Assembly: GCA_964468125.1 (NCBI GenBank)
Contig: CAYXVF010000013.1
Span: 17,544 to 81,543 of the forward strand
From: CAYXVF01 sp964468125
GTDB lineage: Bacteria > Myxococcota > XYA12-FULL-58-9 > CAYXVF01
Length of the DNA stretch: 64,000 nt
Direction of reading: 5' to 3'
The position numbers were made by a program, and so were the translations under genes. Below the pieces are notes generated by a model. The model did no database searches and was not told where the DNA came from. It saw only the letters and a list, made by a program, of their open reading frames with translations. Every line of letters starts with the position of its first letter. The first letter of the stretch is position 1. Positions 9,365 through 18,856 of the stretch are shown one piece after another.

Positions 9365-9864
9365 TCGGTGCATTCAAAGACCATCCACTGGTCGAAGGGT
9401 TCAGTGAGGCGGAGCTCGAAGAATTGGGCAACGCACTGACCGAGCGGACCTTCGACCCTTCCTCGAAAATCTTCGAGGAGGGCATGACCACCGCGGGATT
9501 GGCGCTTCTCGGCGAAGGCGTGGTGGAGGTTCGGAAACAAACGGACCACGGCCGTCCCCATACGATCGCGACGATCAGTGCTCAGACCGTGCTGGGCGAG
9601 GTGGAGTTTCTGAGCGGCTCCCGCGCCACCGCGACCGTCGAGGCAAAAACCGCCGCAAAGGCAGCAGTGCTGCCCCGCGAAGAGTTTCAGCGCTGGCTGG
9701 ACGCGGGGAACATCTGTGGCGCAAAGCTCGCCTTCAACATCGGTCGGGTTTTGGCACGGCGCTTGGAAGAGACCAATCTCGCATTGGTCAAACTCGTGAA
9801 GCCCGAAGCGGTGCGCGAGTTTGAAGCCTTCCGCGACAAGCTGGTCACGGAATGGAACTTCTGA
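9361..9864 (+). CDS. Cyclic-nucleotide-binding domain protein
   Basis: A 167 aa protein made almost entirely of one cNMP-binding domain (LALLGEGVVEVRK and TVLGEVEFLSGSRATATVEAK-type cassette with an Arg in SGSRAT, where the phosphate-binding Arg normally lies). It has no DNA-binding or kinase domain. Its ATG overlaps the TGA of the lytic transglycosylase gene and a GGGGGG-rich ribosome site precedes it. PBP1A follows 43 bases later. The position between two peptidoglycan enzymes suggests a link between a nucleotide or other ligand signal and wall remodelling, but that is inference only. Confidence 0.8.
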   Translation: MIGAFKDHPLVEGFSEAELEELGNALTERTFDPSSKIFEEGMTTAGLALLGEGVVEVRKQTDHGRPHTIATISAQTVLGEVEFLSGSRATATVEAKTAAKAAVLPREEFQRWLDAGNICGAKLAFNIGRVLARRLEETNLALVKLVKPEAVREFEAFRDKLVTEWNF

Positions 9865-9907
9865 GGATTCGTATGAGCGCCCCGGCGCCAGCTAGCAGCA
9901 GTTTTTC

Positions 9908-12361
9908 ATGAAGTCTCGCCTCAAGTGGGTCGCCATCGCTCTCACCGTCCTGCTCGTCTTGGGCGGCGCAACGGCTGTGGGCGGCTACGCCTACCTCGAA
10001 AAAGATCTCCCGGACATCAACAGCCTCGCCGACTACCGGCCGATGGAGACCACAAAGGTCTACTCGGACGACGGATATCTGGTGGCGGAGCTCTATGAGG
10101 AGCGTCGTGTCTACGTGCCCTTCGATGCGATCCCGAAGCACGTGGTGTACGCGTTCCTCGCAGCCGAAGACGCGAGCTTCTACGAGCATGAAGGGCTCGA
10201 CTACGTCGGCATTCTTCGGGCGGCGATCAAGAACCTGCGCCCGGGGGCACACCTGCAGGGTGCCTCTACCATCACCCAACAGACCGTGAAGACCTTGGTC
10301 CTCGGGCCCGAGCGCAGCTACTGGCGAAAGATGCGCGAGGCGATCCTGTCGCGACAGCTCGAGGCCATGCTCAGCAAGGAAGAGATCCTCACCCTCTACC
10401 TGAACCAGATCTATTTTGGGAGCGGCGCCTATGGCGTCGAGGAGGCGGCGCGGACCTATTTTGCGAAGTCTGTCCGTGACGTCACCCTTGGTGAGGCGGC
10501 GCTGCTCGCAGCGATTCCAAAAAACCCGAGTCGGTACACACCTCGAGCGGAACCGACCGCGGCCAGAGAGCGGCAAAAGTACGTCCTCGAGCAAATGGTC
10601 GAAAACGGTTGGGTCGAGCAGAAGGAGGCGGATGAAGCCTTGGCCAAGGCCGTTCCCGAGCCGCCGGAAAAGCCCGAGTATCTGGGAGAGACCCCACACT
10701 ACATCGAGCTCGTTCGCCGGATGCTGATCGAAAAGATCGGCGAAGAGGAGCTGCTGCACGGAGGATACACCGTCTATACGGCGATGAACGCTCCGATGCA
10801 GGTCGCAGCCCAGCGCTCGTTACGCGCAGGCCTGGAAGACATCGGCAAACGTCACGGCTACCCCGGCGCGCGAGCACGCATCGAAGTAGATCGCCTCGAT
10901 TCGACACTGAATCGCATGCACGAGTGGTTGGCGGAGCGGCTCGAGCGCCGCCGGAAGATCTACCCGAAGGAACGAGCGAACGGGGTGGTCTGGGATCTAT
11001 CTTTCGCGAGCGAAGAGGATCTCCTGGAAAGCAAGACCCTGCTGGCCCAGCTCGACCTCATGCCCCTCGAAGAAGGAGCGCGCATCGACGCCGTCGTAGC
11101 AAAGGTAGACGCGGTCAACGGGACGATCACCGTCGACCTCGGTTCCCGCATGGGGGTGATCGATTTTGAGAGTCTTGCCTGGGCACGCCCCTTCTCCGCG
11201 ACGCGCGCAACGCCGGCGCCGAAGAAGCCCGGTGACGTGGCACGCAAGGGTGACGTGGTGGCGGTTCGAGTTCTCGATATTCCCCGCTCGTCGGATGCGA
11301 AGGTGCCCCTCGAACTCGTGTCGCTGCCGAAAGTGGAGGGCGCGCTCGTGGCCCTCGATCAGCACAACCGCTACGTGCGAGCGCTCGTGGGTGGCTACAC
11401 CATGGAGCTCGGCGGCCTCGTCCGCGCAACGCAGGCCCGTCGGCAACCAGGATCTGCGTTCAAGCCGATCGTCTACACCGCGGGCATCACGGAAGAGGCG
11501 ATCACACCCGCGAGCACCTGTGCGGACACCCCGATCGTCCATCGCGACCCCTGGACCGGCGAAGCCTGGAAGCCGGAAAACTACGAAGACGGCCGCTACG
11601 ACGGCAACATCACCTACCGAACGGCGCTGACGAAGTCGAAGAACACCTGCTCGGTCAAGCTCATCGACAAGATCGGACCGGACAAGGTGATCGGAACTGC
11701 CCGCAGCATGGGGGTACAATCGGATCTGCCGGAAAACCTGACCCTCGCCCTCGGGACCGGTGACATCACGCCGATGGAGCTCGCAAACGCCTACGCGGTG
11801 CTCTCCTCCGGGGGCTACCTCGCCGACCCGATCTTCATCCGCAAGCTGACGGACCGAGACGGCAAGACCCTGTTCGAGAACAGGGCGAGCCTTCAGCCCG
11901 TGATCGAGCCTTCTGCGGCGTATGTGGTGACTCAGATGATGACCTCGGTGGTGGAGCGAGGCACCGCTCAGCGCGCAAAGGTGCTGGACAGGACACTCGC
12001 TGGCAAAACCGGGACGACGAACGAATCCCGCAATGTCTGGTTCTCCGGATTCTCGCCCGAGCTCACCGCTACCGTGTGGGTAGGTTTTGACGACAACTCG
12101 TCGATGGGTCGGCTCACGGGCTCGAGTGGAGCGCTGCCGATTTGGATCCGCTTCATGGGTGCTGCTCTGGCGGGCATTCCCGCCCGTGAGTTCACCGCCC
12201 CGGAGGACGTCGTCACAGTCAACGTCGATCCCGCTACCGGTGAGCCCTCGAGCGCCGAGGACGCGATCGAAGAGGTGTTCATTGCGGGCACGGAGCCGAC
12301 GCAAGCGAACCGTCCGCTGCCGAGCATCTTCACGGAAGACGATGGATTTCAGCCCTACTGA
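9908..12361 (+). CDS. mrcA: Penicillin-binding protein 1A (bifunctional transglycosylase/transpeptidase)
   Basis: An 817 aa class A PBP. A single N-terminal membrane anchor (residues ~7-28) is followed by a GT51 transglycosylase domain with EDASFYEHEG, GASTITQQ and LNQIYFGSGAYGVEEAA. An OB-like/linker region follows, then the transpeptidase domain with the active-site Ser in RQPGSAFKP, the SKN motif in TKSKNTC and KTGTT. All catalytic motifs are intact and the length is typical of PBP1A. It polymerises and crosslinks peptidoglycan in the periplasm. It follows the transglycosylase and cNMP genes on the same strand. Confidence 0.96.
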   Translation: MKSRLKWVAIALTVLLVLGGATAVGGYAYLEKDLPDINSLADYRPMETTKVYSDDGYLVAELYEERRVYVPFDAIPKHVVYAFLAAEDASFYEHEGLDYVGILRAAIKNLRPGAHLQGASTITQQTVKTLVLGPERSYWRKMREAILSRQLEAMLSKEEILTLYLNQIYFGSGAYGVEEAARTYFAKSVRDVTLGEAALLAAIPKNPSRYTPRAEPTAARERQKYVLEQMVENGWVEQKEADEALAKAVPEPPEKPEYLGETPHYIELVRRMLIEKIGEEELLHGGYTVYTAMNAPMQVAAQRSLRAGLEDIGKRHGYPGARARIEVDRLDSTLNRMHEWLAERLERRRKIYPKERANGVVWDLSFASEEDLLESKTLLAQLDLMPLEEGARIDAVVAKVDAVNGTITVDLGSRMGVIDFESLAWARPFSATRATPAPKKPGDVARKGDVVAVRVLDIPRSSDAKVPLELVSLPKVEGALVALDQHNRYVRALVGGYTMELGGLVRATQARRQPGSAFKPIVYTAGITEEAITPASTCADTPIVHRDPWTGEAWKPENYEDGRYDGNITYRTALTKSKNTCSVKLIDKIGPDKVIGTARSMGVQSDLPENLTLALGTGDITPMELANAYAVLSSGGYLADPIFIRKLTDRDGKTLFENRASLQPVIEPSAAYVVTQMMTSVVERGTAQRAKVLDRTLAGKTGTTNESRNVWFSGFSPELTATVWVGFDDNSSMGRLTGSSGALPIWIRFMGAALAGIPAREFTAPEDVVTVNVDPATGEPSSAEDAIEEVFIAGTEPTQANRPLPSIFTEDDGFQPY

Positions 12362-12368
12362 GGCGCGC

Positions 12369-12767
12369 TCAGCCGAGGTAGGGATCGTCTTTCGAGGGCA
12401 CCGGTTCCCAGAGCTCGATCTTCCGACCCTCCGGGTCCAGCACCCAGGCGAACTTGCCGTTCGGCTCTTTCTTGATCTCTCCGGCGACTTGCACTCCGGC
12501 GGCACGCATCGCTTTGAGCATTCCCTCGAGGTCTTCGACTCGGTAGTTGATCATGAACGGCTCGGGACTCGGATCGAAGTACTCGGTCTCACCGTCGAAG
12601 GCGCCCCAAACGGTGTAGCCCACGTTCTCGGGCGCGTCCTTTTCCTTCCAAAGAAAGACCGCGCCAAAATCGACGGTGTTCAGCCCCAGGTGCTCGCGGT
12701 ACCACGCCTTGGTCTTTTCCGGATCGTCGGACTTGAAAAACACCCCACCCAAACCCGTGACAGCCAT
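12369..12767 (-). CDS. VOC/glyoxalase-superfamily protein
   Basis: A 132 aa protein of two beta-alpha-beta-beta-beta units characteristic of the vicinal-oxygen-chelate superfamily (GGVFFKSDDPEKTKAWYREH at the start, DPEGRKIELWEP at the end, with the usual metal-ligand-position Glu). Substrate cannot be assigned; members include glyoxalases, dioxygenases and resistance proteins. ATG 12767 is preferred because an AGGAGG ribosome site lies five bases upstream, which is too close to the GTG at 12770. It is convergent with mrcA. Confidence 0.85.
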   Translation of the reverse strand: MAVTGLGGVFFKSDDPEKTKAWYREHLGLNTVDFGAVFLWKEKDAPENVGYTVWGAFDGETEYFDPSPEPFMINYRVEDLEGMLKAMRAAGVQVAGEIKKEPNGKFAWVLDPEGRKIELWEPVPSKDDPYLG

Positions 12768-12895
12768 CACTTCCTCCTGTTTCGTAGATCCCTAGCAGAG
12801 AGTTCAGAAAGTCACGATTCCCGGCCTCTCGAGGGTGAAAGCGGCAGGCCCGCCGAATTTTTGAAGCTTTGAGCCGTCTCCGTTAGGGGTTTTCA

Positions 12896-14593
12896 ATGCC
12901 GCTCGCCTGGGTCTTCATCGCCGCTACCGCGCTCTCCTCGAGCGGCAACGACGTAGTGGAGACCGCCAGGGATTACCTCGGCTACCCCTACGTCTACGGC
13001 GACGAGGGCACCTACGGGTTCGACTGCTCCGGGTTCGTGCGCTCGGTCTACGCGCGTCACGGCTACACCTTGCCTCGCACCTCCCGACAGCAATCGCGGG
13101 TGGGTGAGCCAGTGGCCTTTGATGCGCTGCGCGCCGGTGACCTCGTGTTTTTCACGCCCTCCCCCAAGAGCAATCGAGTGAGCCACGTGGGGATCGCGAC
13201 CGGCGACGGCTCGATGATTCACGCCTCGAGCGGCCGGGGGGAGGTCGTGATCGACCCGTTGACGATGCGTTACTGGCGCGACCATCGCGCAGAGGGTCGA
13301 AGAATTCTGGGAACACCCTTCGCCGAGCTGCCGACTGGCGAAGAAGACGAAGCGCGCGAGCACGACACTCCGCTGCCGGCGACCCTCGGCTCTTCCGCCA
13401 AACCCTCCCTCTGGCATTCGGGACCGGTGGACCTCCAACGACGGCAGACCTCGCTCGGCGTACGGGCCCTCGCGAGCATGAGCGACGACGACGCCACTGT
13501 TTGGCTTCTTGCGCCCACCCTCGAGCTGCGCTCATCGCGCCTCGACGGCGAGCTCGTGGCGCAGTTTCCGATCGCCTGGGACACGAATGGTGACGCGCGC
13601 CTGCTCTTCGAGGGGCCCGGGGGCCTCCTTCGGATTCTGGACCGTGCGCGGATCGGCTCTCCGGATGCGCGCCTCTATTTCGAGGCGTCGCGCGAGGTGA
13701 GCTTGTCCCTCGGCAAAGGGAGCCTGGTGGACGGCGTGACCCCGATGGCGCAGACCCGCTCCCTCGTGGGGCTTCCGGTGCGCGCGGGATTCGCAGTCGC
13801 GACCGCCTATCGTGACGACAACTTCGGCGCGCGGCTGTTGGCCGACGATATCGTCGCCCCTTCCGTGCTCGCGGCGCGCGTGGAGAGCGCCGGTGCGCTG
13901 CGTTTGGGCATCCAGTGGGCCATCGACCCGAACGTTCCTGACGGCAACCGCGCGGCGGGTGGGGTGAGCGCAGCCTGGGACGTACTCGACCAACGGAGCA
14001 TCGGAGTGGCGCTGCGCGGAGACGCGTCGGTCTTCGAGGTGGAGCAAACCGCCCCCGCTCTCGCCGCGGGCATCGATCTTCGAGTCTCCCCGTCTCCTGT
14101 GGAGCTCGAGCTCGGCGCGGAGTACCGCCGCTACGCTCCCGGGGCAGCTCCGGACCTCTTCGGCGTCGACTACCGTAGCTGGCGAGACCGCGGAATTTGG
14201 TCCCTCCTCGACGAGGAGTCGACCACCGGGGCCTGGCAAAACGCCCTGCGCGTTGATGGGCTGTTGGCGCTCACGCGACGCTTTGCGGTGCGTGCCGCGA
14301 TGACCTTCGCCGATCCTGGCTCGGTCATCGATCAAGACCAGCTCGAGGTCGGACTGATCGCCCGTGAATGGCAGCTCGGCGGGCGTTGGTCGCTCTCGGC
14401 CGCCCTCTCCTATCACCAGCGCTTCGTCTCAGGCTTCGGTGAGCTCGAAAGCGATCGCGATCTCTTCTTCGCAACCGCCCGGCTCCTCTCGTTGGACGGT
14501 CTCTCCTTCGGGGCGCAGGTTGCGAAGCGCAATTTCAACGAAGGCTCGCGACTAGACGGAGCCTTCGACGTCGCCTATTCACTCACCTTCTGA
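12896..14593 (+). CDS. NlpC/P60 peptidase fused to a predicted outer-membrane beta-barrel
   Basis: A 565 aa protein. Residues ~1-16 are a short hydrophobic export signal. Residues ~20-145 are an NlpC/P60 cysteine peptidase with the catalytic Cys in FDCSGFV, the His in SHVGIATG and a second His in MIHASSG; the family cleaves peptidoglycan stem peptides. After an acidic linker, about 400 residues show alternating hydrophobic/polar strands with short turns and a C-terminal Phe (AYSLTF), the signature of a BamA-inserted barrel. The pairing of a wall hydrolase with a barrel on one chain is not a standard family architecture. It has its own spacer on both sides and no evident operon partner. Confidence 0.8.
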   Translation: MPLAWVFIAATALSSSGNDVVETARDYLGYPYVYGDEGTYGFDCSGFVRSVYARHGYTLPRTSRQQSRVGEPVAFDALRAGDLVFFTPSPKSNRVSHVGIATGDGSMIHASSGRGEVVIDPLTMRYWRDHRAEGRRILGTPFAELPTGEEDEAREHDTPLPATLGSSAKPSLWHSGPVDLQRRQTSLGVRALASMSDDDATVWLLAPTLELRSSRLDGELVAQFPIAWDTNGDARLLFEGPGGLLRILDRARIGSPDARLYFEASREVSLSLGKGSLVDGVTPMAQTRSLVGLPVRAGFAVATAYRDDNFGARLLADDIVAPSVLAARVESAGALRLGIQWAIDPNVPDGNRAAGGVSAAWDVLDQRSIGVALRGDASVFEVEQTAPALAAGIDLRVSPSPVELELGAEYRRYAPGAAPDLFGVDYRSWRDRGIWSLLDEESTTGAWQNALRVDGLLALTRRFAVRAAMTFADPGSVIDQDQLEVGLIAREWQLGGRWSLSAALSYHQRFVSGFGELESDRDLFFATARLLSLDGLSFGAQVAKRNFNEGSRLDGAFDVAYSLTF

Positions 14594-14611
14594 GACACCA
14601 AAGATTCAGGG

Positions 14612-15298
14612 TCAGGAGCGCAGATTTCGTTCTGCCTCGGAGACTTTGAGGTAGCGAGGAACGAGCGCATTGAGGTCCGTTCCGGTTCCGCTCTCGATTT
14701 CAGCGGCGGCGAGTACGAGCCCGCTCAGGGCTCGGGGGGTTGCACGCGTCGCCCCTTCCACGTCTCCAACGACCCTATCCGCGGCGTGCTCCAGGCGTGC
14801 GAGCGTTTCGGACCACTCCTCACGAACGGTTGCCCGATCCGCGAGCACCGCTATCGGGAGTCCGTCCTCGTCGACGTCGTAGAGCGCGGTGTAGAGCTCT
14901 CGGCGTTGGGCGTCGATCTCGACGGCCACGCGCTCCCCGGGAAAACGCGACGCCAGGAGCGCCAGACTCGAAACTCCGTAGACCGGAAGGCTCGCGCCGT
15001 AGGCGATCCCTTTGACGAGGGCGAGAGCCACCCGCAAGCCGGTGAAGGATCCCGGCCCGAGGCCGATCACAATCGCGTGAAGTCCCTCGGGAGTCAGGCG
15101 CGCTTGCTCAAACAAGGAGACAACGGCAGCGGCGAGAGATTCGGACGGAAGCGCCGTCGCGTCTGGCTCGAGCTCGAAGACCGGCGGCTGCGCACCGCCT
15201 GGAACCACAGCCGCGACGGAGGCACGAGAGGTCGAAGCGTCGAGGGCCAGGAGCGGTCCGCCTGCGGCCGACGCGACACGAAGGGCGTGCTCTTTCAC
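14612..15298 (-). CDS. tsaB: tRNA N6-threonylcarbamoyladenosine biosynthesis protein TsaB
   Basis: A 228 aa ASKHA-fold protein with LLALDASTSRASVA at the start and the TsaB-specific GLGPGSFTGLRVAL block around residue 80. TsaB is the scaffold partner of TsaD in making t6A at position 37 of ANN-decoding tRNAs in the cytoplasm. Length is normal. The GTG start shares its first base with the TAG stop of rseP (TAGTG), which indicates translational coupling and makes it the last gene of the pyrH-frr-uppS-cdsA-rseP-tsaB run. Confidence 0.93.
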   Translation of the reverse strand: MKEHALRVASAAGGPLLALDASTSRASVAAVVPGGAQPPVFELEPDATALPSESLAAAVVSLFEQARLTPEGLHAIVIGLGPGSFTGLRVALALVKGIAYGASLPVYGVSSLALLASRFPGERVAVEIDAQRRELYTALYDVDEDGLPIAVLADRATVREEWSETLARLEHAADRVVGDVEGATRATPRALSGLVLAAAEIESGTGTDLNALVPRYLKVSEAERNLRS

Positions 15299-16971
15299 TA
15301 GCCCAGGACGAATCGGAAGATGTCGTTCTTGAAGACGACCACCATCAGGAGCATGAGGATCGCGAGACCCACGACGTTGGCGATCTCGCGAACGCGCATG
15401 CTCGGAGGCCGGCGGCGTATCGCCTCGATCCCGAGAAATACGAGCGTGCCGCCGTCGAGGACGGGGATCGGGAGCAAGTTCACGAGACCGAGATTCACGC
15501 TGATGATCGCCATCATGCTGAGGAAATCGTTCAGACCCCGCTTGGCACTCTTCTCGGCGATGTAGAACAGCATGATCGGGCCGCCCATGTTGTCGAGGGG
15601 AATGTCTCCTTGGGCCATCTTGCTGATTCCCTTCGTGATGAGCGTCATCGCGGCACCGGTGCGATGGAGCGCATCCACGGACGCTTCGAGCACGCCCACC
15701 TGGCGCTCGAAGGTATAGAGGTCCGAAGCCTCGCGGTCGTTGCGCGCGCCGAAGACGAACTGCGTGCGCTCATTCTTGAACTCGTCGACCTCCGTGCGCT
15801 CGACGAGCTTCATCTCGCGGGTGATCACATCGCGACCCCGCTGATAGCTGAGAATGAACTCGCTCGTCGCGTCGACCCCCGTGAAGGCATCGAGGTCGAT
15901 GTCCCAGGCACCGATCGGCTGCACCTTCACCTCACCCTGGCGTTTGATCCCCAGACTCAGAAGTCGGTCGCCTTCCTGCAGACCGATCTTGCTCGCAGGG
16001 GTCTCGGGCTCTACTTCCATCACGAGCACGTCCTTGGAGACGAGACCCGTGTAGCCCCCGGGCACGTCCGCCGAGCTGAAAGTTTCCGAGGGAATGCCCT
16101 CTACGCGCTCACCGGGCAGGAGCGTTGCGCTCTCCTCTTTGCCGTCACGCTCGTAGCGGATCGTGATCGGATCGGTTGCGTTCGCACGCGCGAGCGCCTG
16201 TCGTACTTCGTGCCACGCCGCAGTGGGCGTCTCACCAACTCTGATGATCACGTCGTCCGTTCGCAGTCCGGCCTTGGCAGCTGGACTTTCAGGGTCTACG
16301 ACCGCAACGATTGGTTTGATATACTGGAGCGAGACGCCCACCCGGCCTTGGCGTTCGAGCTCCTGGAAGACGTTGCTCATGGTCTCCACGCGCGTAGAGA
16401 CCTCGGTCTCGAACCGTTTGCCGTCCCGCTCGTAGGTGATGGCAAGAGTCTCGCCGGGCCGGGTCGCGATCTTCGACTTCAAACCGTCCCAATCCTGGAC
16501 CGCCTGCCCGTCAATTTCGACGATGCGATCGCCTGGTCGTATGCCGGCGTTCCAGGCGGGATAGCCCTGCGCGACGACACCGAGTTTCGTGTCGCCGAAG
16601 GTCTGGGAGCCCGCGAGGAGGAACATGTAGACGAAGTACGCGAGAATGAAATTGAAAACCGGGCCGGCCAGCACCACCGCCGCCCGTTGGTAGAGCGGAC
16701 GGCTGTTGAAGGAGCGGGGCTGGTCCTCAGCGTCGACGTCGTTGTCGTGCATTTCACCGAGCATCTTCACGTAGCCGCCCAGAGGCAGCGCGCTCACGAC
16801 GTACTCAGTCTCGCCTCGCGTGAAGCCGAAGAGGCGTGGACCAAAGCCGAGGGAGAATTTCAGGACCTTGATGTTGCAGGCCTTGGCCAAGAGAAAATGG
16901 CCGAGCTCGTGCACGAACACGAGGACCCCGATGAAGATCACAAAGGTGTGCAAATTCTGGAGTACGTACAT
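15298..16971 (-). CDS. rseP: Site-2 intramembrane zinc metalloprotease RseP
   Basis: A 557 aa inner-membrane protease with HELGH in the first membrane segment and NLLPIPVLDGG in a C-terminal segment, the two zinc-site motifs of site-2 proteases. PDZ modules lie between them (PAWNAGIRPGDRI, SPAAKAGLRTDDVI and a third PDZ-like TPASKIGLQEGDRL), so the periplasmic part is about 100 residues longer than the two-PDZ E. coli form. The family releases anti-sigma factors or clears signal-peptide remnants. It sits between cdsA and tsaB; dxr, often found here, is absent. Confidence 0.95.
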   Translation of the reverse strand: MYVLQNLHTFVIFIGVLVFVHELGHFLLAKACNIKVLKFSLGFGPRLFGFTRGETEYVVSALPLGGYVKMLGEMHDNDVDAEDQPRSFNSRPLYQRAAVVLAGPVFNFILAYFVYMFLLAGSQTFGDTKLGVVAQGYPAWNAGIRPGDRIVEIDGQAVQDWDGLKSKIATRPGETLAITYERDGKRFETEVSTRVETMSNVFQELERQGRVGVSLQYIKPIVAVVDPESPAAKAGLRTDDVIIRVGETPTAAWHEVRQALARANATDPITIRYERDGKEESATLLPGERVEGIPSETFSSADVPGGYTGLVSKDVLVMEVEPETPASKIGLQEGDRLLSLGIKRQGEVKVQPIGAWDIDLDAFTGVDATSEFILSYQRGRDVITREMKLVERTEVDEFKNERTQFVFGARNDREASDLYTFERQVGVLEASVDALHRTGAAMTLITKGISKMAQGDIPLDNMGGPIMLFYIAEKSAKRGLNDFLSMMAIISVNLGLVNLLPIPVLDGGTLVFLGIEAIRRRPPSMRVREIANVVGLAILMLLMVVVFKNDIFRFVLG

Positions 16972-17072
16972 TCCTTATCTTTCGTTATCTTTCGTTGCCG
17001 CGGAGTAGAGCGAGGACACCGCTCTCCTACAGAATACTCCCTACGGGCCCCTTTGGCCTCAAGATTGGTCCG

Positions 17073-17903
17073 CTAGACCGCGTATCCCGTGAAATAGAGA
17101 TAAAAATAGGCACAGGGCGCTACGAACATCACCCCATCGAAGCGATCGAGGACGCCCCCGTGGCCTGGTATCAGCTGTGAGCTGTCCTTTGCGCCGACGC
17201 TTCGCTTGATCATCGACGCGCTCAAGTCCCCCAAAACACTGGCAAATCCCACCACCACGCCCAATCCGGCGCAGAGCAGGGGCGGCACGGCCATGTCGAG
17301 AACCGCGCGGAATCCGAATGCGATGGCCATCGCGGCGGCCATCCCACCCAGGAGTCCCTCCACGGTCTTCTTGGGTGAGATCGACGGGTAGAGCTTGGTT
17401 CGACCGATGGCCCGACCGACGAAATAAGCGCTCGTATCCGCGCCCCAGGTGCCGAGAAGGCCGATCAAGGCATAGCCGAGCCCCGGTTGGCTGAGCTCGA
17501 GGCCTGGGTCACCGATCTCACGCAACAAATACACGTGCGCGATCAGCACTCCCGAGTAGACCACCCCCACTACGAGGTAGGACACGCGCCGCAGGGCCCG
17601 CTCGATCGGCTCCGGACGCCCGAGAACCACCACGAATGCGAGAAGGGTCGACAGGGGCCAGAGCTGCACCGCTCCCACCGACTCCAGTCTCCCCATGGTC
17701 GCGAGCGCCGCGGTGACGGCGAGCATGTAGCCGAGGATTTTGAGGACCCAATCTCTGCGGCTCAGTGTCAGGCCGAGATACTCCCACTGCAGCAGGACGG
17801 CCAAGATGCAGCAGGTGATCGCAAGAACATCGCCTCCCAGCCACACCATCGCGAACACCACCGGGGTGAACACGAGTGCAGCCAGGATGCGGGTCTTCAG
17901 CAC
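17073..17903 (-). CDS. cdsA: Phosphatidate cytidylyltransferase
   Basis: A 276 aa polytopic membrane enzyme that makes CDP-diacylglycerol from phosphatidate and CTP. The C-terminal family signature is intact (MIKRSVGAKD then PGHGGVLDRFD). Around seven to eight hydrophobic segments are visible. The GTG start at 17903 lies inside the end of uppS (seven-base overlap), so the two are coupled. Order uppS-cdsA-rseP is conserved across many bacteria. Confidence 0.95.
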   Translation of the reverse strand: MLKTRILAALVFTPVVFAMVWLGGDVLAITCCILAVLLQWEYLGLTLSRRDWVLKILGYMLAVTAALATMGRLESVGAVQLWPLSTLLAFVVVLGRPEPIERALRRVSYLVVGVVYSGVLIAHVYLLREIGDPGLELSQPGLGYALIGLLGTWGADTSAYFVGRAIGRTKLYPSISPKKTVEGLLGGMAAAMAIAFGFRAVLDMAVPPLLCAGLGVVVGFASVLGDLSASMIKRSVGAKDSSQLIPGHGGVLDRFDGVMFVAPCAYFYLYFTGYAV

Positions 17904-18742
17904 GTACCGGTGCCCTTCTCCACCGCCGCGAGGCTCAAGGCGCGATTACGCTGGTTGCGCTGCGCCTCCGTCACCGCTTCGAGCAGGCTCGTCGCGTCGG
18001 TGGCTCCGTCGTGCCCGTTCACACCGCCAAAGCGACGGTCGCGTCCGGCGTATTCCATCAGAGCCGCAGCGAAATCGCTTCGCTGAAAATCGGGCCAACG
18101 GACGGTCGTGAAATGCAGCTCCGCATAGGCGAGCTGGAAGAGCAGGAAGTTCGAGATCCGGTGCTCCCCGGACGTTCGAATGATCAGGTCCGGGTCGGGG
18201 AGTCCAGCGGTGTCGAGCCGAGAGGAGATCGCGTCTTCATCGACGTCATTCGGGTCGAGCCGGCCCGCAGCAACGTCGCGGGCGAGCCGTTGAGTGGCGG
18301 CGACCATCTCCTCACGACCACCGTAATCGAGCGCGAGGGTCAAGGTCATCGAGCGGTTTGTCGCCGTTTGGTTCATCGTGTCGTGTACAGCGCGACGAGT
18401 CGAGTCGGGAAAACGCTCGAGGGTGCCGATCACGTTGAGACGAATGTCGTTCTCCATCAGCGTCGGCAGCTCCTGCTCGCAATACTCCTCGAGCAGGAGC
18501 ATGAGCCCGGCCACTTCTTGCGGAGGTCGACGCCAGTTCTGCGCGGAGAAAGAAAAGAGCGTCAGGCAGCGAAGCTCGAGCTCCCGCGCAAAGGTGGTGA
18601 TATCGCGCACGACGTCCGCGCCGCGCCGGTGTCCTTCCAAACGCGGCAAGCTCTGCTCGGCGGCCCATCGACCGTTTCCATCCATGATCACCGCGACGTG
18701 CCGCGGGCGGAACTTGAACTCGGGTACTTCGATTTCGTTCAT
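17897..18742 (-). CDS. uppS: Undecaprenyl diphosphate synthase
   Basis: A 281 aa cis-prenyltransferase with VAVIMDGNGRWA (catalytic Asp), GHRRGAD, LFSFSAQNWRRP, LALDYGGREE and the C-terminal LIIRTSGEHRISNFLLFQLAYAE-type block (shown here only as its two halves RTSGEHRIS and LLFQLAYAE). It builds the C55 lipid carrier used for peptidoglycan and O-antigen. A C-terminal extension of ~40 residues follows the normal end. ATG 18742 is preferred over the TTG directly upstream. Confidence 0.95.
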   Translation of the reverse strand: MNEIEVPEFKFRPRHVAVIMDGNGRWAAEQSLPRLEGHRRGADVVRDITTFARELELRCLTLFSFSAQNWRRPPQEVAGLMLLLEEYCEQELPTLMENDIRLNVIGTLERFPDSTRRAVHDTMNQTATNRSMTLTLALDYGGREEMVAATQRLARDVAAGRLDPNDVDEDAISSRLDTAGLPDPDLIIRTSGEHRISNFLLFQLAYAELHFTTVRWPDFQRSDFAAALMEYAGRDRRFGGVNGHDGATDATSLLEAVTEAQRNQRNRALSLAAVEKGTGTC

Positions 18743-18856
18743 CAACGGTTCTCACAGTCGAGCGCGAACGCCCCGACCCCTTCACGGCTGGCTCGACTGC
18801 CAGTCCTTTGCGCTCAACGTGCCTTTCGCTCGCACCAAATCCCGTGCAAGCCGCGC

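Noticed and set aside
12374..12872. Long opposing open frames under VOC, OtsAB and other genes
   Set aside because: They are antisense shadows of GC-rich genes with low-complexity, Arg/Ala-rich translations and no family motifs.
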